This document shows, piece by piece, positions 9,069 to 24,190 of a stretch of DNA of 38,588 nt. The notes under the pieces were generated by a model. The model was not told the origin of the DNA. It saw nothing but the letters and a program-made list of their open reading frames with translations, and made no database searches. Both the position numbers and the translations under genes were made by a program. This DNA is from Schoenoplectus triqueter. Taxonomy: Eukaryota > Streptophyta > Magnoliopsida > Poales > Cyperaceae. How positions within the stretch are numbered: position 1 is the first letter of the stretch; each line of letters starts with the position of its first letter. The stretch covers positions 1 to 38,588 of the forward strand of contig CAXKVV010000539.1 in NCBI GenBank assembly GCA_964058805.1, read 5' to 3'.

Positions 9069-12000
9069 CACTACTAGAATATGAAATAAATTGGTGGGTA
9101 GACAAAAATAAATCAGTGGGTCTCAAAGGTTTCAACGAAAAAAAAAGAGTCAACGGTTGCTTTGTAAAAATGGAGGGTGAGCCCACGTTAATGATAGTCA
9201 CAGAAATAAAATTAACTTTTCACGGCAAAAAAATTTATTTACCCACCAAGTTTTGCGCCTTCCACGTGTCCTCTACCCAAATTTTGCACTGCAACCTATT
9301 GTTTGATTTTCAACGGATGAGTCCAAATACATCCTCGCGCTGCTCAACCCCGAAAAGACGAAAACCCTAGTATCATTTCTTCTCCTCCTCCCCTCTTGTG
9401 CAAGCGGCTCCGATCAACCCCACTCCTTCCTTCTTTCCCCACACGACAGCCACCCGATCCTCCCCCTCTTTCGTTCTTCATTCGCCACACCACATAAAGT
9501 TAGTACAATGTGCCCGCCTTTCTTAACCACGAAAATGTGCTTCCTATTACTCTCTTTCTTTTCTTTCTGGTGAGAGGTCAACCCCTGTTAGCGCTATTGG
9601 CTTATCTTGTTCAGCGGCAGAGATCATCGCTTCTGTGTGTTATTTGACATAGCTTATGGTACTTGAAACCCTTACCTATTTCTCTTTCTTTCTTTGTGCA
9701 GCTCCGTGGACATAGAAAATTGACCTTATTATCTATTGTTCATCACAGGTCATCACCTCAATTAAGAATAATTTAATTGATTTAGAGATCTGGTAAGTAC
9801 TTAATTGATTTGTTATTTCTATTTGCACCATTGCACAATGAATAATGGCCTCAATATGTACCAAAGTAATTGAAATTAACCTAAGTGCTGTCAATTTCAC
9901 AACATTTTAACTTTCTTAATAAATTAAATATCCAAAAATTAAAATCATATAATTATTTCTTCAATTTCTTTGTGGTGTAAGAACTGATATCATTACGGGT
10001 CTCTTTTTGTTCATCTTCCATGATTATTTGACTCATGGTTGCCTTCTCCTCTTCCCTCGGCATCCTAGGTTTTGAAGAAATGCGAAGGCTAAATAAAGAT
10101 ATCTCATGGGGCTCTTTCTGGCTTGAAAAGGTTTTTAGAATCTTAAATTAGTCATTTTTTCATATATGTTGAATGCTTTCTGTTTTGCAACAATATCAGA
10201 ACAGGAAAAACTCAACTGGCCCAAAATATTATTCTCAGATTGTGAGAAAGGGATAATCTGTGTTATAAGATAAACAACTGGAAGCTAGGTATTTGATGAG
10301 TTTCTTAGATGTAAATTCTTCAATTCCTTATATTTCAATCAAAATATATCGATAATGTCTTTAGGACGAGATGCTCATAAGCCATGCCTTATATGAATTG
10401 CCACTTCATGTTGTCAGGATGCACATTATCAAGCTAGAACCATACTTCTGGCTTTAGTTTGTGCAAAAGAGATAGTAGGTTTTACGAAATTAAGGCAATA
10501 TTAACCTCAAATTTAATCTTTTTTAGATGGAGTGAAATATCAGTACTTGGGTTTGTGGGCATTGGCATCGATACTGTGCACACCATAACTTCTATTGGGG
10601 TTGGTTTATGGTCAATGTACAATCTTCTGATGTGGGATTTGTGCTCTTATTTGTATTTGCCAATCAAATAATTGTGAATTTTTCATGTTATGGTTCTCAA
10701 ATTGCATAAGTTTGCAAGGAGTAAACTAAAACATTAAGTTATCTTTTGTTATAGATGCACTAGAGGGGATCAATTTGCCATGAGGACCTGACTTTGGTAA
10801 ATTTTATGGTACTTCAGATTTGTAATATTTTGGTCTTTTTCAGATTGTTGTAAGCTTCTCTTAGTATGTTTTAATCTGACAATACTCTCTTTATTTTAAG
10901 GTTTTGTGCTTTGCTCACCAACCCATTCGGACCTCATTTAACTCCAGTTCTAAACATTCAATTTGTTTCTTGTTAAAAACCCAAACTATGAACACAATTT
11001 AAATTATTTCACATTGTATTCAGATGCATAATTTCAAAGATCATTCTTGGAGTCATACATACAGGTAAGACACTACCTACAACTGTAAATACATGAAGAA
11101 TATAAATTATCTAATTATTATTTTTTATAGCTTTAGGAGATATCTTATTCAGAAGTTGTCTGACTGTTACTTATTTTCCCTAGTTTTAGAGTATAGATTG
11201 TTACTGGCATTGTAAGGTACAAATCTATTTCATCCTTGATTTTGGATTGGATTTCATTTTTTGACTACTCCAATTTATGTTTGTTATTGCTGGTTGAAAT
11301 TCCAATATAATATTTTCAGTTTTTTCATTTTATAAAATAGGTATCAAGCAACTTTATATTTACGGTTGTTGAATATCCAAAGTAATGGTATTTAGAAGTA
11401 TATTGAAAAATACATGATTATTTATTGTTTCTATTTATAGCACAATAGATGAAGGACTCAATGTTGTACAAACTACAAAGTACTTGGGATTTTAATATAA
11501 ATTTTCTCAATTCACAACATTCAACTCTTTTGACAAATTGATGCACCAAAACTCCATAATTATATTCATCTATTGTAGGTATGCGTTTCTTTTAGAGTTC
11601 GGATCTCATTTTTAGGAACCACTAGTGTAATCGCTCATTAGAATATTCTCTAGGAGGTTATACTAATTGAAGATAGACTAATCCTGGTAATAATAAATTA
11701 TTGTAAGGGATTTTGAAAATTAACATTTGAAAGGTGAATGGTCGGTGCATGTATTTGGATTTATTGTTGCTTTGAAAAATAAATTCTATGTTAATGTTTA
11801 TAATTTGTATGGTGTATTGTTATGAATTGGATATGATAATGATAATAATATAAAATTTTTTATTTTTCTACTTGTATATTGTTTACAATTTTTTTGGTTG
11901 TGGATATTTTCTTTATTTTCACATAATTTAACTAATTTAATATTAGTTAGATGAAACTTAATAGGTATGGCACATATTTATATAAGTGATTGAGCATTTC

Positions 12001-12300
12001 CGTTGGTATGTCTATATGTGGGCTGGCCTACAAATAATAGTTAAAAGCACCCACTGAACTAGTCTGGACGTTGGTCAGAGGAAAAACCATACACGTGAGG
12101 GCAAGCCCACGAATTTGATACATGATTACACACCCAAATAATTAAATTCGACGACCCCACAAATTTGCTTATTATTTCCGTGGAGTTTTGTTGGGAGGAT
12201 GTTAATGTGTGAGAAACCCCTCCAAATAACCCATTTCCGTGACTTACACACCAAACAAGCCTCTTTTTTACCCACAAATATAATTCATTTTCTAGTAGTG
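9069..12300. mobile_element. Non-autonomous CACTA (En/Spm) transposon, 3.23 kb, complete ends
   Basis: The left end is CACTACTAGAATATGAA and the right end, reversed, is CACTACTAGAAAATGAA. These are textbook CACTA termini. The element is flanked by a perfect 3-bp duplication GAA (9066-9068 and 12301-12303), as expected for this superfamily. Both subterminal regions (about 9090-9260 and 12020-12280) are rich in GTGGG/CCCAC motifs in both orientations, the pattern of transposase-binding subterminal repeats. No transposase (TNP2-like) frame is visible, so it would need an enzyme supplied in trans. The interior carries a gene-leader-like segment (see 9350-9500). Confidence 0.9.
9350..9500 (+). other. 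Gene-leader-like insert within the CACTA element
   Basis: A C/T-rich block, unlike the AT-rich DNA around it. It begins CGAAAACCCTAG (telo-box-like) and continues with TCCTCCTCCCCTC and TTCCTTCTTTCCCC tracts, as in 5' leaders of plant housekeeping genes. Downstream there is an exon-like piece at about 10080-10130 (ATGCGAAGGCTAAATAAAG up to CTTGAAAAG|GTTTTT). It may be a captured host gene fragment; the parent gene is not identified. Confidence 0.3.
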
Positions 12301-12303
12301 GAA

Positions 12304-13890
12304 ATATTGTAAAGGGAATATGACATTTTAATACATGAATTTACTTTTACAGGAAAGTCCTCTATGCTCTGAACAGTTATTTGCTAGGGAAGCACTACAG
12401 CATGGAAGATGTGTGGTCAGGTCAAAAAACCTTATTATAAGTGCTTATAAATTTATATCAATGCTAATTTGCGATGATGTCATCATTGTCGATTTGCAAT
12501 TGGAAAATATTTTATGTTAAGTTGTGTTCTTGCTTGTTCTAATTTGTCTATAATTACCTCCTTTATTTATTCAACTAAACCAAAGCCTCGCTATAAATGA
12601 AAAAAGTTTAATGTGAATTTCTCTAAAATTGTCATTGTACATTAGTAAGTTCCTAACTTTAATCAATTTCCGTCGAAAGTTTTTAAAAACAAGAATAACC
12701 TATGAGCCGAGTAGCGAGCATCTTTTCATAAAAATTTAAACCAATAACTGTTTTACTACTTCAATGTATTGTCTACTACTATATTAATTAACAACTATTG
12801 GGCCTAATTTATTTCTATTAAATTAGGCTTCTTTTTTGTTGCTTCAGTGACTTTTTATTTTTATTATTTTTCTTATTTCTAATCCAGCTTAGTGGGCAGT
12901 CTTTTCAGTTTTCACTTTTGTTATAATTATGTATTTTATATCACTTCATGAGCTATTAAGAAATACCTTAATTGATAGAAATTATGATATGTTACTTAGG
13001 AATTAATCAATGTTTATATACTGCTATTTGTCATTATTTTCTGTTTTTAAATTGTAATGCTTGTCGGCGCTTTCTCTACTCACATAGTGATGACATCAAG
13101 ACACCTATGTGGTCTCACGCATCAATATGCCTTGGCAGCTTTTTATGAATTTCTCCTTTGCTTAAAATTTTCTACATTTCTGTTTTATTTGAATTTTGTG
13201 AAATTTTATTTTATTTTTTCTTCTTATTTTTAGGGTTTCATCGACAGAATTTACACCATCCACTTGGCGATGCCAAATAAGGTGTCGGTGTGGCCTCTCT
13301 CATTGGTGTGTTGTTTACTCCATTATTAAGTGATTTATTACTCCATTATATTTTACAATATATCTGAACCGTTGTTGATTGTAGGATGGCAAGGTTTCTT
13401 TTTGATTTATTATTTATCTCTGTCCATCCGTATTTTACAAAGAGGTCTATAGTTTTTTTTTATTGTCAAGTCTGAACTTTTTTTTATATTGAGTGTTGTA
13501 TTCATCAATTTTTAGCAGATTGGAATTTTTTGATATAAATTAAGATATCTGATTGTCTTCTACAATCTTTATTATACTATATACAAAAATGCTAAACAAT
13601 GCGTGAAATCATTATTATATCTTGCAAGGAGAAATCATTATCGAATTAACGGGTTTCCTTATATACCTATGGCGAATAGATGTTCAGGAGAATCCAATTG
13701 TGGGATGGCTCCTCTGAAACAATTTTATTACGTCCATATTTGCAATATAATCGTAGCATTATTCTTAAGCACATTGCAATATGAATTTCCAAATTAAATC
13801 GGTAGTCCATTTACTTTAAGGTATTAATGCTTGATCCTTCATATTGTATAGGTTCACAAAAAGTAGAGTGTACGGTCGTGTGCAATGCCA
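12304..13890. other. AT-rich intergenic DNA with a few exon-like scraps
   Basis: The segment 12353-12420, after a TTTTACAG acceptor-like site, reads in one frame VLYALNSYLLGKHYSMEDVW, which looks protein-like but is not recognised. It lies where the DNA interrupted by the CACTA insertion resumes. Scraps at about 13080-13140 and 13235-13310 have higher GC but no clear frame. No intact gene. Confidence 0.35.
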
Positions 13891-13933
13891 CATAAACTAC
13901 TACTCTATTGCGCACATAAACTACTACTCTTAT
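13887..13933. repeat. Short tandem duplication, 2 copies of ~24 bp
   Basis: CACATAAACTACTACTCT occurs twice in a row, separated by ATTGCG. It sits directly next to the left end of a MITE. Confidence 0.7.
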
Positions 13934-13934
13934 A

Positions 13935-14346
13935 GGGTGTGTTTGGATGGTGAAAGGATTAGTACTGTTTTGGTTAGTAATTGAGAATAGTGTGAGGTTA
14001 GTGATATCTCGGGAAATGTGAGAATAATGTTATTTTTTACTATTTTGGATTAGTAAAATGTTATTTGGATGGTAACTTGAGAACAGTAGAGGGAATAGTT
14101 AAATTAATTAATTATTTTTTAGTATTTTATTTAATAATAATTATTATCTAATACCTCTCCATACTAATATAAAAGAAAAAAATAATTTCTTATTATTTTC
14201 ACTACCCTCATGGACGCTAATCCGCTAACCCAACGTTTTCTATGAGTTAACAGATTAGCATTGTTCTGCTGGTATTCTCGATTTCAATTTTGTGTTTGAA
14301 TGAATGTTAATCCGAGAACAGTACTATTATTCCCATAACAGCACCC
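13935..14346. mobile_element. Tourist-like (PIF/Harbinger) MITE, ~412 bp
   Basis: The left end is GGGTGTGTTTGGATGG. The right end, reversed, is GGGTGCTGTTATGG, followed by TAGTACTGTTCTCGGATTA, which matches the left subterminal TTAGTACTGTTTTGG. The flanks give a possible 3-bp ATA duplication. The inverted repeats are degenerate and the TSD is not the canonical TWA, so the superfamily call is tentative. Confidence 0.5.
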
Positions 14347-14539
14347 ATAGTAAGAACGATTATTAATGAACGGTGAGACCACTATTCTCAAAATAAAGAA
14401 AATATTGCTCATAATCGACGAGAGTACTACTTGCTGAATTTTTTAATGCAATTTTATTTTTTTATTATACAATGCATCAGTGCTGGCGGGAGATGTATTA
14501 TATATTTTATATTCTAAAATTATTATATATATATATATA

Positions 14540-14940
14540 GAGTAATGCTATGGTGCTTCGCGAAGCAAAAAATCTTTTATGCTTCGCGTCCGTATCTCGA
14601 ATTTAAAAGTTCAAACGGCCGATCCAAACCGTTGAACATCATCTTCATATTGAAATATCCTTGGAGATCAAATTTTATATTTTTTTGAATTTTTTTGATA
14701 TTTTTTAGATGGGTACAAAGTTTGTTGATCTAAAGATTTCTGCACCATCCAAAATAAGCGATTTTGTACCCATCTAAAAAATATCAAAAAAATTCAAAAA
14801 AATATAAAATTTGATCTCCAAGGATATTTCAATATGAAGATGATGCTCAACGGTTTGGATCGGCCATTTGAACTTTTAAATTCGAGATACGGACGCGAAG
14901 CACAATTTTTTTTTTTACTTCGCGAAGCACCATAGCATTA

Positions 14941-14944
<4 letters not shown>
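14540..14944. mobile_element. Palindromic MITE inserted in a (TA)n tract, 405 bp
   Basis: A nearly perfect inverted repeat of about 180 bp per arm. The ends are GAGTAATGCTATGGTGCTTCG on the left and its inverse on the right. The internal pair CTTCGCGAAGC is itself palindromic. It is bounded by TATATATATATA on the left and (TA)n of about 17 units on the right (14945-14980). The inner spacer is about 14720-14755. A decayed relative of one arm lies at about 24642-24740. Confidence 0.85.

Positions 14945-14980
<36 letters not shown>
14945..14980. repeat. (TA)n microsatellite bordering the MITE
   Basis: Uninterrupted TA run on the right side of the palindromic MITE. A shorter run lies on its left side at 14522-14539. 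Confidence 0.9.
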
Positions 14981-14981
<1 letters not shown>

Positions 14982-15008
14982 TAAAATCTAAAATTTTGAA
15001 TTAATAAA

Positions 15009-15040
15009 GATAGCCGCTGCAATGCGCGGTACCCAACTAG
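15009..15040 (+). mobile_element. Helitron-like 3' terminus
   Basis: AGCCGCTGCAATGCGCGG can form a short GC-rich hairpin. It is followed after a few bases by CCCAACTAG and then T, which fits the Helitron 3' signature (hairpin, then CTRR, inserted before T). The 5' end was not established. Confidence 0.5.
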
Positions 15041-15041
15041 T

Positions 15042-15780
15042 GGAATGTAAAATACAAAGAGAGAAGGAAAAATTGAAGGCTGCCGCTGGATAAATTCGTC
15101 AAAGCACTATGTAAAGTTACAATAACTATTATGTTGCTTTAATTCTATCGAAGTAAATTGTTCTCTAACACCACCTTATTTTATATTAGTTTATGTTACT
15201 TCAATATTATTTGGGTGGAGTAAAAAAAAATTGAGGTTTAAATCAATTTTACTATAGCCATCAAATGGGAGATCGTTTATAATATTCGTTATTGTAACAT
15301 TTTTCATCCGTGATCTAGTGAATTGACAAATGTGTTTGACATATGAGTATGCACGTGTAAATACATGCACATACATATGTTCGTATCTAGACGTGTCAGT
15401 ACGTGATGTGTTTACATGTCAGATATATCGTGTTCTTAAACGCACGTGTTCATCCTTTGAATAATTTTGACACGATTAAATATACACGTCAAACACAAAC
15501 ACACGTAATACATTTAAAGTCGGGTTTAATACTTCATGATTTTCCTATTATTTATTTTTCTCTTTTCTGATTTTTTACATTTTTTTAAATATATATATTA
15601 GATGTGCCATGTGTTTTAAACTTACATATTTAAAATACATAAACACAAATTGACACTATATATTTCGTATTCACACCCACGATACACATATATTGATGTA
15701 AACAAATTTGTGGGCTGAAATTAAATTAAATCATTGCAGTTTAAATAGCGGAATACAATGGTCACGGGCTCACAACTCAC
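15042..15780. other. Intergenic DNA upstream of RPL17
   Basis: AT-rich with G-box-like CACGTG cores near 15353 and 15443 and several CACGT/ACACGT repeats between 15390 and 15510. No gene was recognised. The minus-strand frame 15191-15376 lacks any support. Confidence 0.4.
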
Positions 15781-15807
15781 AAGGCGACCTGTCAACGGGC
15801 AATAAAA

Positions 15808-15940
15808 GGCCCACCTCAGATACTCCCAAAACTAAAAGAATTAAAAGAAGCCCCGTTTAGATACTGTCTGGCATGTATAAATTATAACCGGCCCATTTAC
15901 AGATCTATTAGGGTTTTACTTTAGGGTTTCGTCTATATAA
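15808..15940 (+). promoter_or_regulatory. RPL17 promoter: site II, telo-box and TATA elements
   Basis: Two GGCCCA site II motifs (15808-15813 and 15890-15895) lie upstream of two telo-box motifs read on the minus strand (TTAGGGTTTT at 15909-15918 and TTAGGGTTTC at 15921-15930). A TATA-like CTATATAAC follows at 15933-15941. This combination is known to drive coordinated expression of plant ribosomal protein genes. The ATG lies about 85 bp further on. Confidence 0.75.
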
Positions 15941-16025
15941 CATCACGCGCCTCTCTCTTTCTATTTCTTTGTCGCCGCCGCATCCTACCGCAAGCTCCCG
16001 CCATCACTCCATCCGGACCGCAGCC

Positions 16026-18513
<2,488 letters not shown>

Positions 18514-21455
18514 GGTTATAATTTTGAGAGAATCATCTTTTAGTAATTACTGGTTATCTTCTTTTGTTGAGGGACAGCAAAGCAAGTTTTTGTGTGTTTA
18601 GATTTTTTTTATTTCAGTTAAACAAGTGTATTACAATGTTTTTATTTGGCGGTACTGCATCATTGACTCATTGTGTTGGTGTTACCGTGAATCATCGTTG
18701 CAATATCACTTTAGTTCAATTCTGGACTTTGGTTCCTTGAGGATAGAAAATAATGTCCAATCGTGTTGTTTAAGTTAGACAGAATTCCTTCTATTTGGTG
18801 ACGATCCGTCATGTAAAAATGATGAGAATTTTCCTGTTGAATTCACAGATTAACACGACAAATTTTTGGAAAATATTAGCCGAAATTAATCGGAAAGAAA
18901 TAAAAACATCATGATGCGCATGTTAGTTTGCTTAAATCAAGCATACAACGTTTGTCTTCCAAATTAAATGTGGCCTACTAAATAATTACCCAAGTGATAG
19001 TTCTAATCTAGCACCAGTTGACAGTATACAGGCTTGTGAAGTGCCGAATAAAACATGTAACAATCACGCTGTATTGTGTTTCCGCAACTTAATCCCACCA
19101 CGTGCTTATTCTGTGTTTGTTTCACAAGCAATATGAGAGATTAACGAAATTTAAGATAAATTTTATACTGAAGTGTAGACGTATCTATTGTGAGATACTG
19201 AGAAGAATCAAAGACCTCAAGTTTATCTTGTATTTGGATCTTGTATATTTATTAATTCCGGGTTCCTCAGAAGTAAGAAAGATTGTAGTTCGCTGATTTA
19301 ACAACAACCTGGATGTATGTGTGGGGGTTAATGAACCCTATTTTAAAAAGAAAAAAATAACCTGGATGCAATGGGGCTTGACTTGTTTTCTTTTATTAAC
19401 AGGGTGAATTGTATAATTCTTCTGAAAGTTGTGATTAAAGACTGAAATTAGGTTTGATACTGGCTTGCCGAGGGGAAGAAATATATGGTGCCTGTACAAT
19501 TAGAGTCATAGTATCAGAATTTTCAGTCTTTTAAATTTGTAAAATGAACTCTCAGTTGTACCTTTTGTACTTTCACGACAAGTAGGTACAATCTCCAGTT
19601 CAGCACTTTTTTTTTTCTTTTTTCTTGTGTCTGTAGTTTTCTATACTTGTAACTGTAATCGGCTTATCGCTCTGTGTTATGTTATGTTTCGATGCTTTCG
19701 TGCAAGTCAAATTCAGTATATTTTCGAGGAAAAATATGGTAATGATTTAGCACCATGACAATTTCAAAACAAGGGATAAAAATGAGGCTGCTGTCATATT
19801 TCATATTTCAAAACATAGGGAAAAAAAAAGGTATGCATCGTATTTAGTGCAACAAACCTCTATTTGATACAGAAAACAAATCAATAAAAATCGGACGGTA
19901 ATGATTTTTTTCTCTCTAGCTCCTCGTTTACGAAATAAAAGCACTATTGAAAGAGTAGCAAAAATTATATAAATTTTGAATTCATATTGTTCAGAAGCTT
20001 GGACATTTGTATTCTTACAGTAACCTTGAAGAATAAGGATTTGAATGCTTGCTTCTAGGAATAAAAGTCTCAATAATGTTTGTACCCAAAGTGTTGGAAC
20101 AATGCATTTAAATTTCAACGTCAATTTTTTCTATACCGAAATAGAAAAGAAAACAAAATGGACATGACTGAACTAATAAATAAATAGAACTTTTTGCTAT
20201 TTGTTCTTTGGCACAGTCCGGACTTAATTAGTACCCCATTTAGCAGTGCGGGACTGATAAGTGGATATATAACTTGCAAATTATAACAGAGATTGCATCA
20301 AGAAATTGTAACAAAAAAATTGAATATGTTTCTGACTCGCCACATAATCTGGAGGATTGCATCTGCCACATAAGAACTTTTAAATGCTTTTAGTCAAAGA
20401 GGGCGTCTATTGCTTCTTACAAACAGACAATTAAGCCACCCCCTCCTCAAAAGAGACGTCTCAAACTATAATTTAGAATTTAGGCCAAACTTCTTGTATC
20501 ATGCTTATCATTTAATTTGATGTGAATATCTTCCCTGTGAGAAAGATATTTATTACAAGTCAATATAGTGACAATGATCCTGTTTCACACCTTCTCATGT
20601 TGTATTCAATTAATAATGTATGCTTCCTTTGTTTCTGGACTTTAAACTATGATTTATGAACTAAGAAAGAAGTTAAAAAGACCAAATAGAAAACGTACAC
20701 TCATTTATTTCAGGAGAAAATTTATACTTAGTGCCAATGAACTCAGCACTATCTTAATTGAAAATAACGTATCGATCAGCAACTGAAACTACCAGTTGAA
20801 AATGTGAAAGTCAAAACTCAAATGGTTAAAGTCTTGCACTCTTGCCAAATTTTAATTCTTAATACATAAAGAAATAAGCTTCCAACCTTTTCAAATATAT
20901 TATAATATCATCTTTCATCATTATTGATTTTTGTTTAATCTTTTCATCTACTTAAATTCAATGATTTATAAATAATTTTTCTCTCTCCTTATTTAAAGTA
21001 ACGTGTGTAATATATTTAAGATGAAGCTTAACTTTTAAAATGATCCAACTTTTTTGTATGATCATTTATAGATTATCATATACTTAATTATATTATATAT
21101 TATAATAATTATTATTATTTTATGCATCTTTAGCATTTAAAAAAATATGTTTAATTTTTAATTTAAAATTTGGTTAAATATATTTATTAAAATATAAATT
21201 ATTTACTTAAGAACTGTCTATATAGTACTGAAAATGGACAAAACTAATAATATTTTTTTAAATAGAAAAAATATTGATGTATTTCCATTTTCAGTATTGC
21301 ATAACTGATCATAATTGTAATTAAAATATACACAAACATAACGGATATCTATCATACAAATAAACAACACTTTCTTTGAACAAATTAAATAATGGAAAAC
21401 TAACATGTAATCGCGAAGAAAGTACATAAACAAGAAAAATGTACATTTGCAGTTT
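18514..21455. other. RPL17 3' flank and intergenic spacer
   Basis: The first few hundred bases should be RPL17 3' UTR; no sharp polyadenylation signal was seen. The rest is AT-rich. Open frames at 19102-19296, 19801-20124 and 21218-21481 are low-complexity and unlike known proteins. No gene, RNA or clear mobile element was recognised. Confidence 0.4.
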
Positions 21456-24190
21456 TCAGTGGATGCACCTCCCTCCCTCAAACCTCCATTGGATCTTGCC
21501 GAGTTCTCTCTCCCATGGGGGGTGCACTAGGTAACTTCTCCAATCTTCTATAATTCTTTTCAAATCAAATAGCTTGTTCTCTAAGCCGATACAGCATGTC
21601 ATGTGAACTGTTGCAATCTTGTTCAAATCCCTCCCTAACTGGCAAAACCCGCTGATGTGTGCGGGGTCGAGAAATTTTATTCGGACATCAAATTTTGAAA
21701 CAATTTCTTTCTTGATTTCATTGAACACGAATTGATCGTGGTTTTTGGGAAATCTCTTTCTTGATTTGTGCCAATAGTCCATGACCTTTATGTTCTTCTT
21801 GCATGACTTGAAGTATATGAATCCCGTGTTGGGGTAATTTCCAAGATCATCAGGGTTTCCAAAGTAAAAATCACTCGATGTGGATATGTGTGGTGCTACT
21901 GTTATGTGCTCAAACGGGTCCCTAAGCCAGGCGATATCTACATCCTGTACAAAATTGAAATTCCCATCAAATATCTTCTGCTTGCTTTTGAAATTGTAAG
22001 AAATTAAAACTGGGCATTAGTTGAAGGCAATACAAGTGTATTTTGTTTTTGTTTTTCAAAAAGTAAAAAGAGGGTGTATAAATAGCTGTGTTGAGGCGTA
22101 TGTCATTCTAAAAGATGTATCATTTGAAAAGGTGCAATTATACAACTTTCAGCGACGCAATACCAAAATATTTGAAGTATATAATCAAACTATATTTTTG
22201 AGGAAAAAAAGAAAAAAAAAATTACCGTGAATAATAAGTTGTAGCCAAGCTCTAATATGCGTTGTTGTAGCTTGAGTTTGCTCCAAACCAAATCAAGGTA
22301 AACATTTTTCATGTAACTCTGCGCCTCTGACAAGTCCAGTCCCTCTTGCCTCAGGAAATAACAATAAGGATGCAAGGATTTGCATCTCTGGTACGCCTTT
22401 GCATCCAAGGCCACAACGAATATGTGCTTTAGAAATCGCTCGGTGCCTTCTCCGACCCGAAAGCTCTCGAAAAATGAATCTAGAAGGGAGTTCTCTGCGG
22501 CCCATGCCTCGTTAACTGAAGTCATGATGATGGTATTATCATCCAAGGCTGCTTTCCTCAACATATCTTGTAGGTGCTGATCACCAGATGTCTGTTTGAA
22601 GAAATTTGTCATCATAAACATGCATCTTAATCAGGAAAAAAAAAGATATTTTTGATTTCTTATACTTATTTTTCTGTTGTTGGTGAAGCCTTAAGATACC
22701 TTTTTTCTTTTAACTCAATAATCGATTTACTACTTGAGTTATGATATCTGTAATTCCTTCATTTTTCTAGAAAATTAGGTTTACATGCATGGTAATTAAT
22801 AAATTTGTTTGAGGGTTATGTTTGAAACTTTTAATCTCTAAAACACATGCCTATTTCAGCAAAATTGTCGTTGCTCTGCAATTCTGCATTAACTTGGATA
22901 ACCATTCCTTTTTGCCATTTTGAATTGTCATCAAGATAAATTAATTTTGCACTTTTTCAAAATTGAGAACACGTAATTCTTCTCACAAGTTGCAATAATC
23001 CAATAATCCTTCCTAATTTTCTTTTTATTTTTTTATTTTAACTTCACAAGATCTAACTCATCTTTTGGGAATTGTCCGTAGGCTTTCATTAATAATAAAC
23101 TCATGTGTTAGTAATAGTATAATTTCATTTGATTACTAAAGGAGATAAAAACCCAACACCGACCTTACCTAACTTGAGTCCGGAAAAATAATAATCTCCA
23201 ATAGTCGGCATTTGATAGTGACCTTTGAAAGAATGATACAAGTACAAAAAGAGTAAAATAAGTAATAACTAACTATTGAACAAACACAAAGGGACCAAAG
23301 ACGATGACAGCAAGATGCAAGACTTATTCAACTGCATTGCAAAAAAGTCTATGTCAGTACAAAGAGGTTTAATGTAGATCCGACAATGTATGCGCAACGT
23401 GATATCGTAGACTATATTTCAAAGATCAATTGAGATAAAAGACTATATATAATTGTAGTCATGAAATGTTTTGATGGTTTTACTTCCATTTTCCTCAAAG
23501 AATTAATTTCCTAAAATAATGGAGGGAAAAAACATAAATTTGGCTAGAGAAAAATGAGTAGCCAGCAATAACAATGGTTTTTATTCTCTTCCATTGGAGA
23601 AAAATCTAATTGTCCTTATCAGAATTCTTATCTCTAACATAGACAGGAACAGACCTATCTACAATACAAAAAGAAAGGAATAGAACTTAAATAGCAATGT
23701 TTAGGCGTGCTTTGGTAAGAGTTATTCAATTCAAGCTATCTTCTATGCTTAATTTTCCATCCCATTAATGTTCCAGTCCATATTATCAGTTATTCGTCTT
23801 TCTTGGTAAATAGCGTTGGAAACTACTAATGGAAATATTTGTTTTGTTGAAAAATCGAAGAAAAGTATTTAGCTCAAAGAGCAATGGAAACCAAGATAAA
23901 ATATAAAAATGAAAAAAAGAGATAACACTAACCTGATTTGCATGTGACTCTTTCTTGGGAACTCTGTTACCAGCTTCCATGGAAGTCTTGTTGACCTTGT
24001 CTCCAAATTTGGCACGGTCTCCAGTTCCAGGAGCATTAAATTGGCGCTTAGTTTTCAATGGAGAATTAGTCGCCCATGGCTGCCTGGTTTTCTGATCTGA
24101 GAAAATGAAAACTAAAAAGATGGTGGCAGCTGCTGCACCTAGAACAAATGCCAGTAGTGGGCTTACACCTCCCCTTCCTTTGCTTCCCAT
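21456..24190 (-). CDS. PF03407-type nucleotide-diphospho-sugar transferase-like protein A, 370 aa
   Basis: Probable Golgi type II membrane glycosyltransferase of the plant PF03407/GT77-like group (relatives of the Arabidopsis At1g28695/At4g15970 type); donor and acceptor unknown. Exons on the minus strand: 24190-23933 (86 codons), 22591-22226 (122), 21944-21456 (163 with stop). Both introns are phase 0. The first ATG with a sensible N-terminus is MGSKGRGG. A signal anchor follows at about residues 10-31 (LLAFVLGAAAATIFLVFIF), then a basic/Ser-rich stem to about 90. The catalytic domain has NTIIMTSVNEAWA, LVWSKLKLQQRILELGYNLL, the DxD-type metal/sugar-binding FTDVDIAWLRDPF, NYPNTGFIYFKS, FPKNHDQFVFNEIK and HMTCCIGLENK. 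An upstream in-frame ATG at 24379 is less likely as the start. It is paralogous to gene B at 33286-37128. Confidence 0.88.

Noticed and set aside
14157..15040. A full Helitron from TCTCCATACTAATATAAAAG (14157) to CCCAACTAG (15040)
   Set aside because: The start resembles a plant Helitron 5' end, but it lies inside the Tourist-like MITE (13935-14346), whose right end follows it. The base before it is C and not A, so the two cannot be simply nested. Only the 3' end was kept.
18790..18850. C/D-box snoRNA suggested by AATGATGAGA downstream of RPL17
   Set aside because: No D box at a suitable distance and no closing stem.
19801..20124. 107-codon minus-strand frame as a gene
   Set aside because: Hydrophobic, AT-driven composition, no domain, no promoter or splice context.
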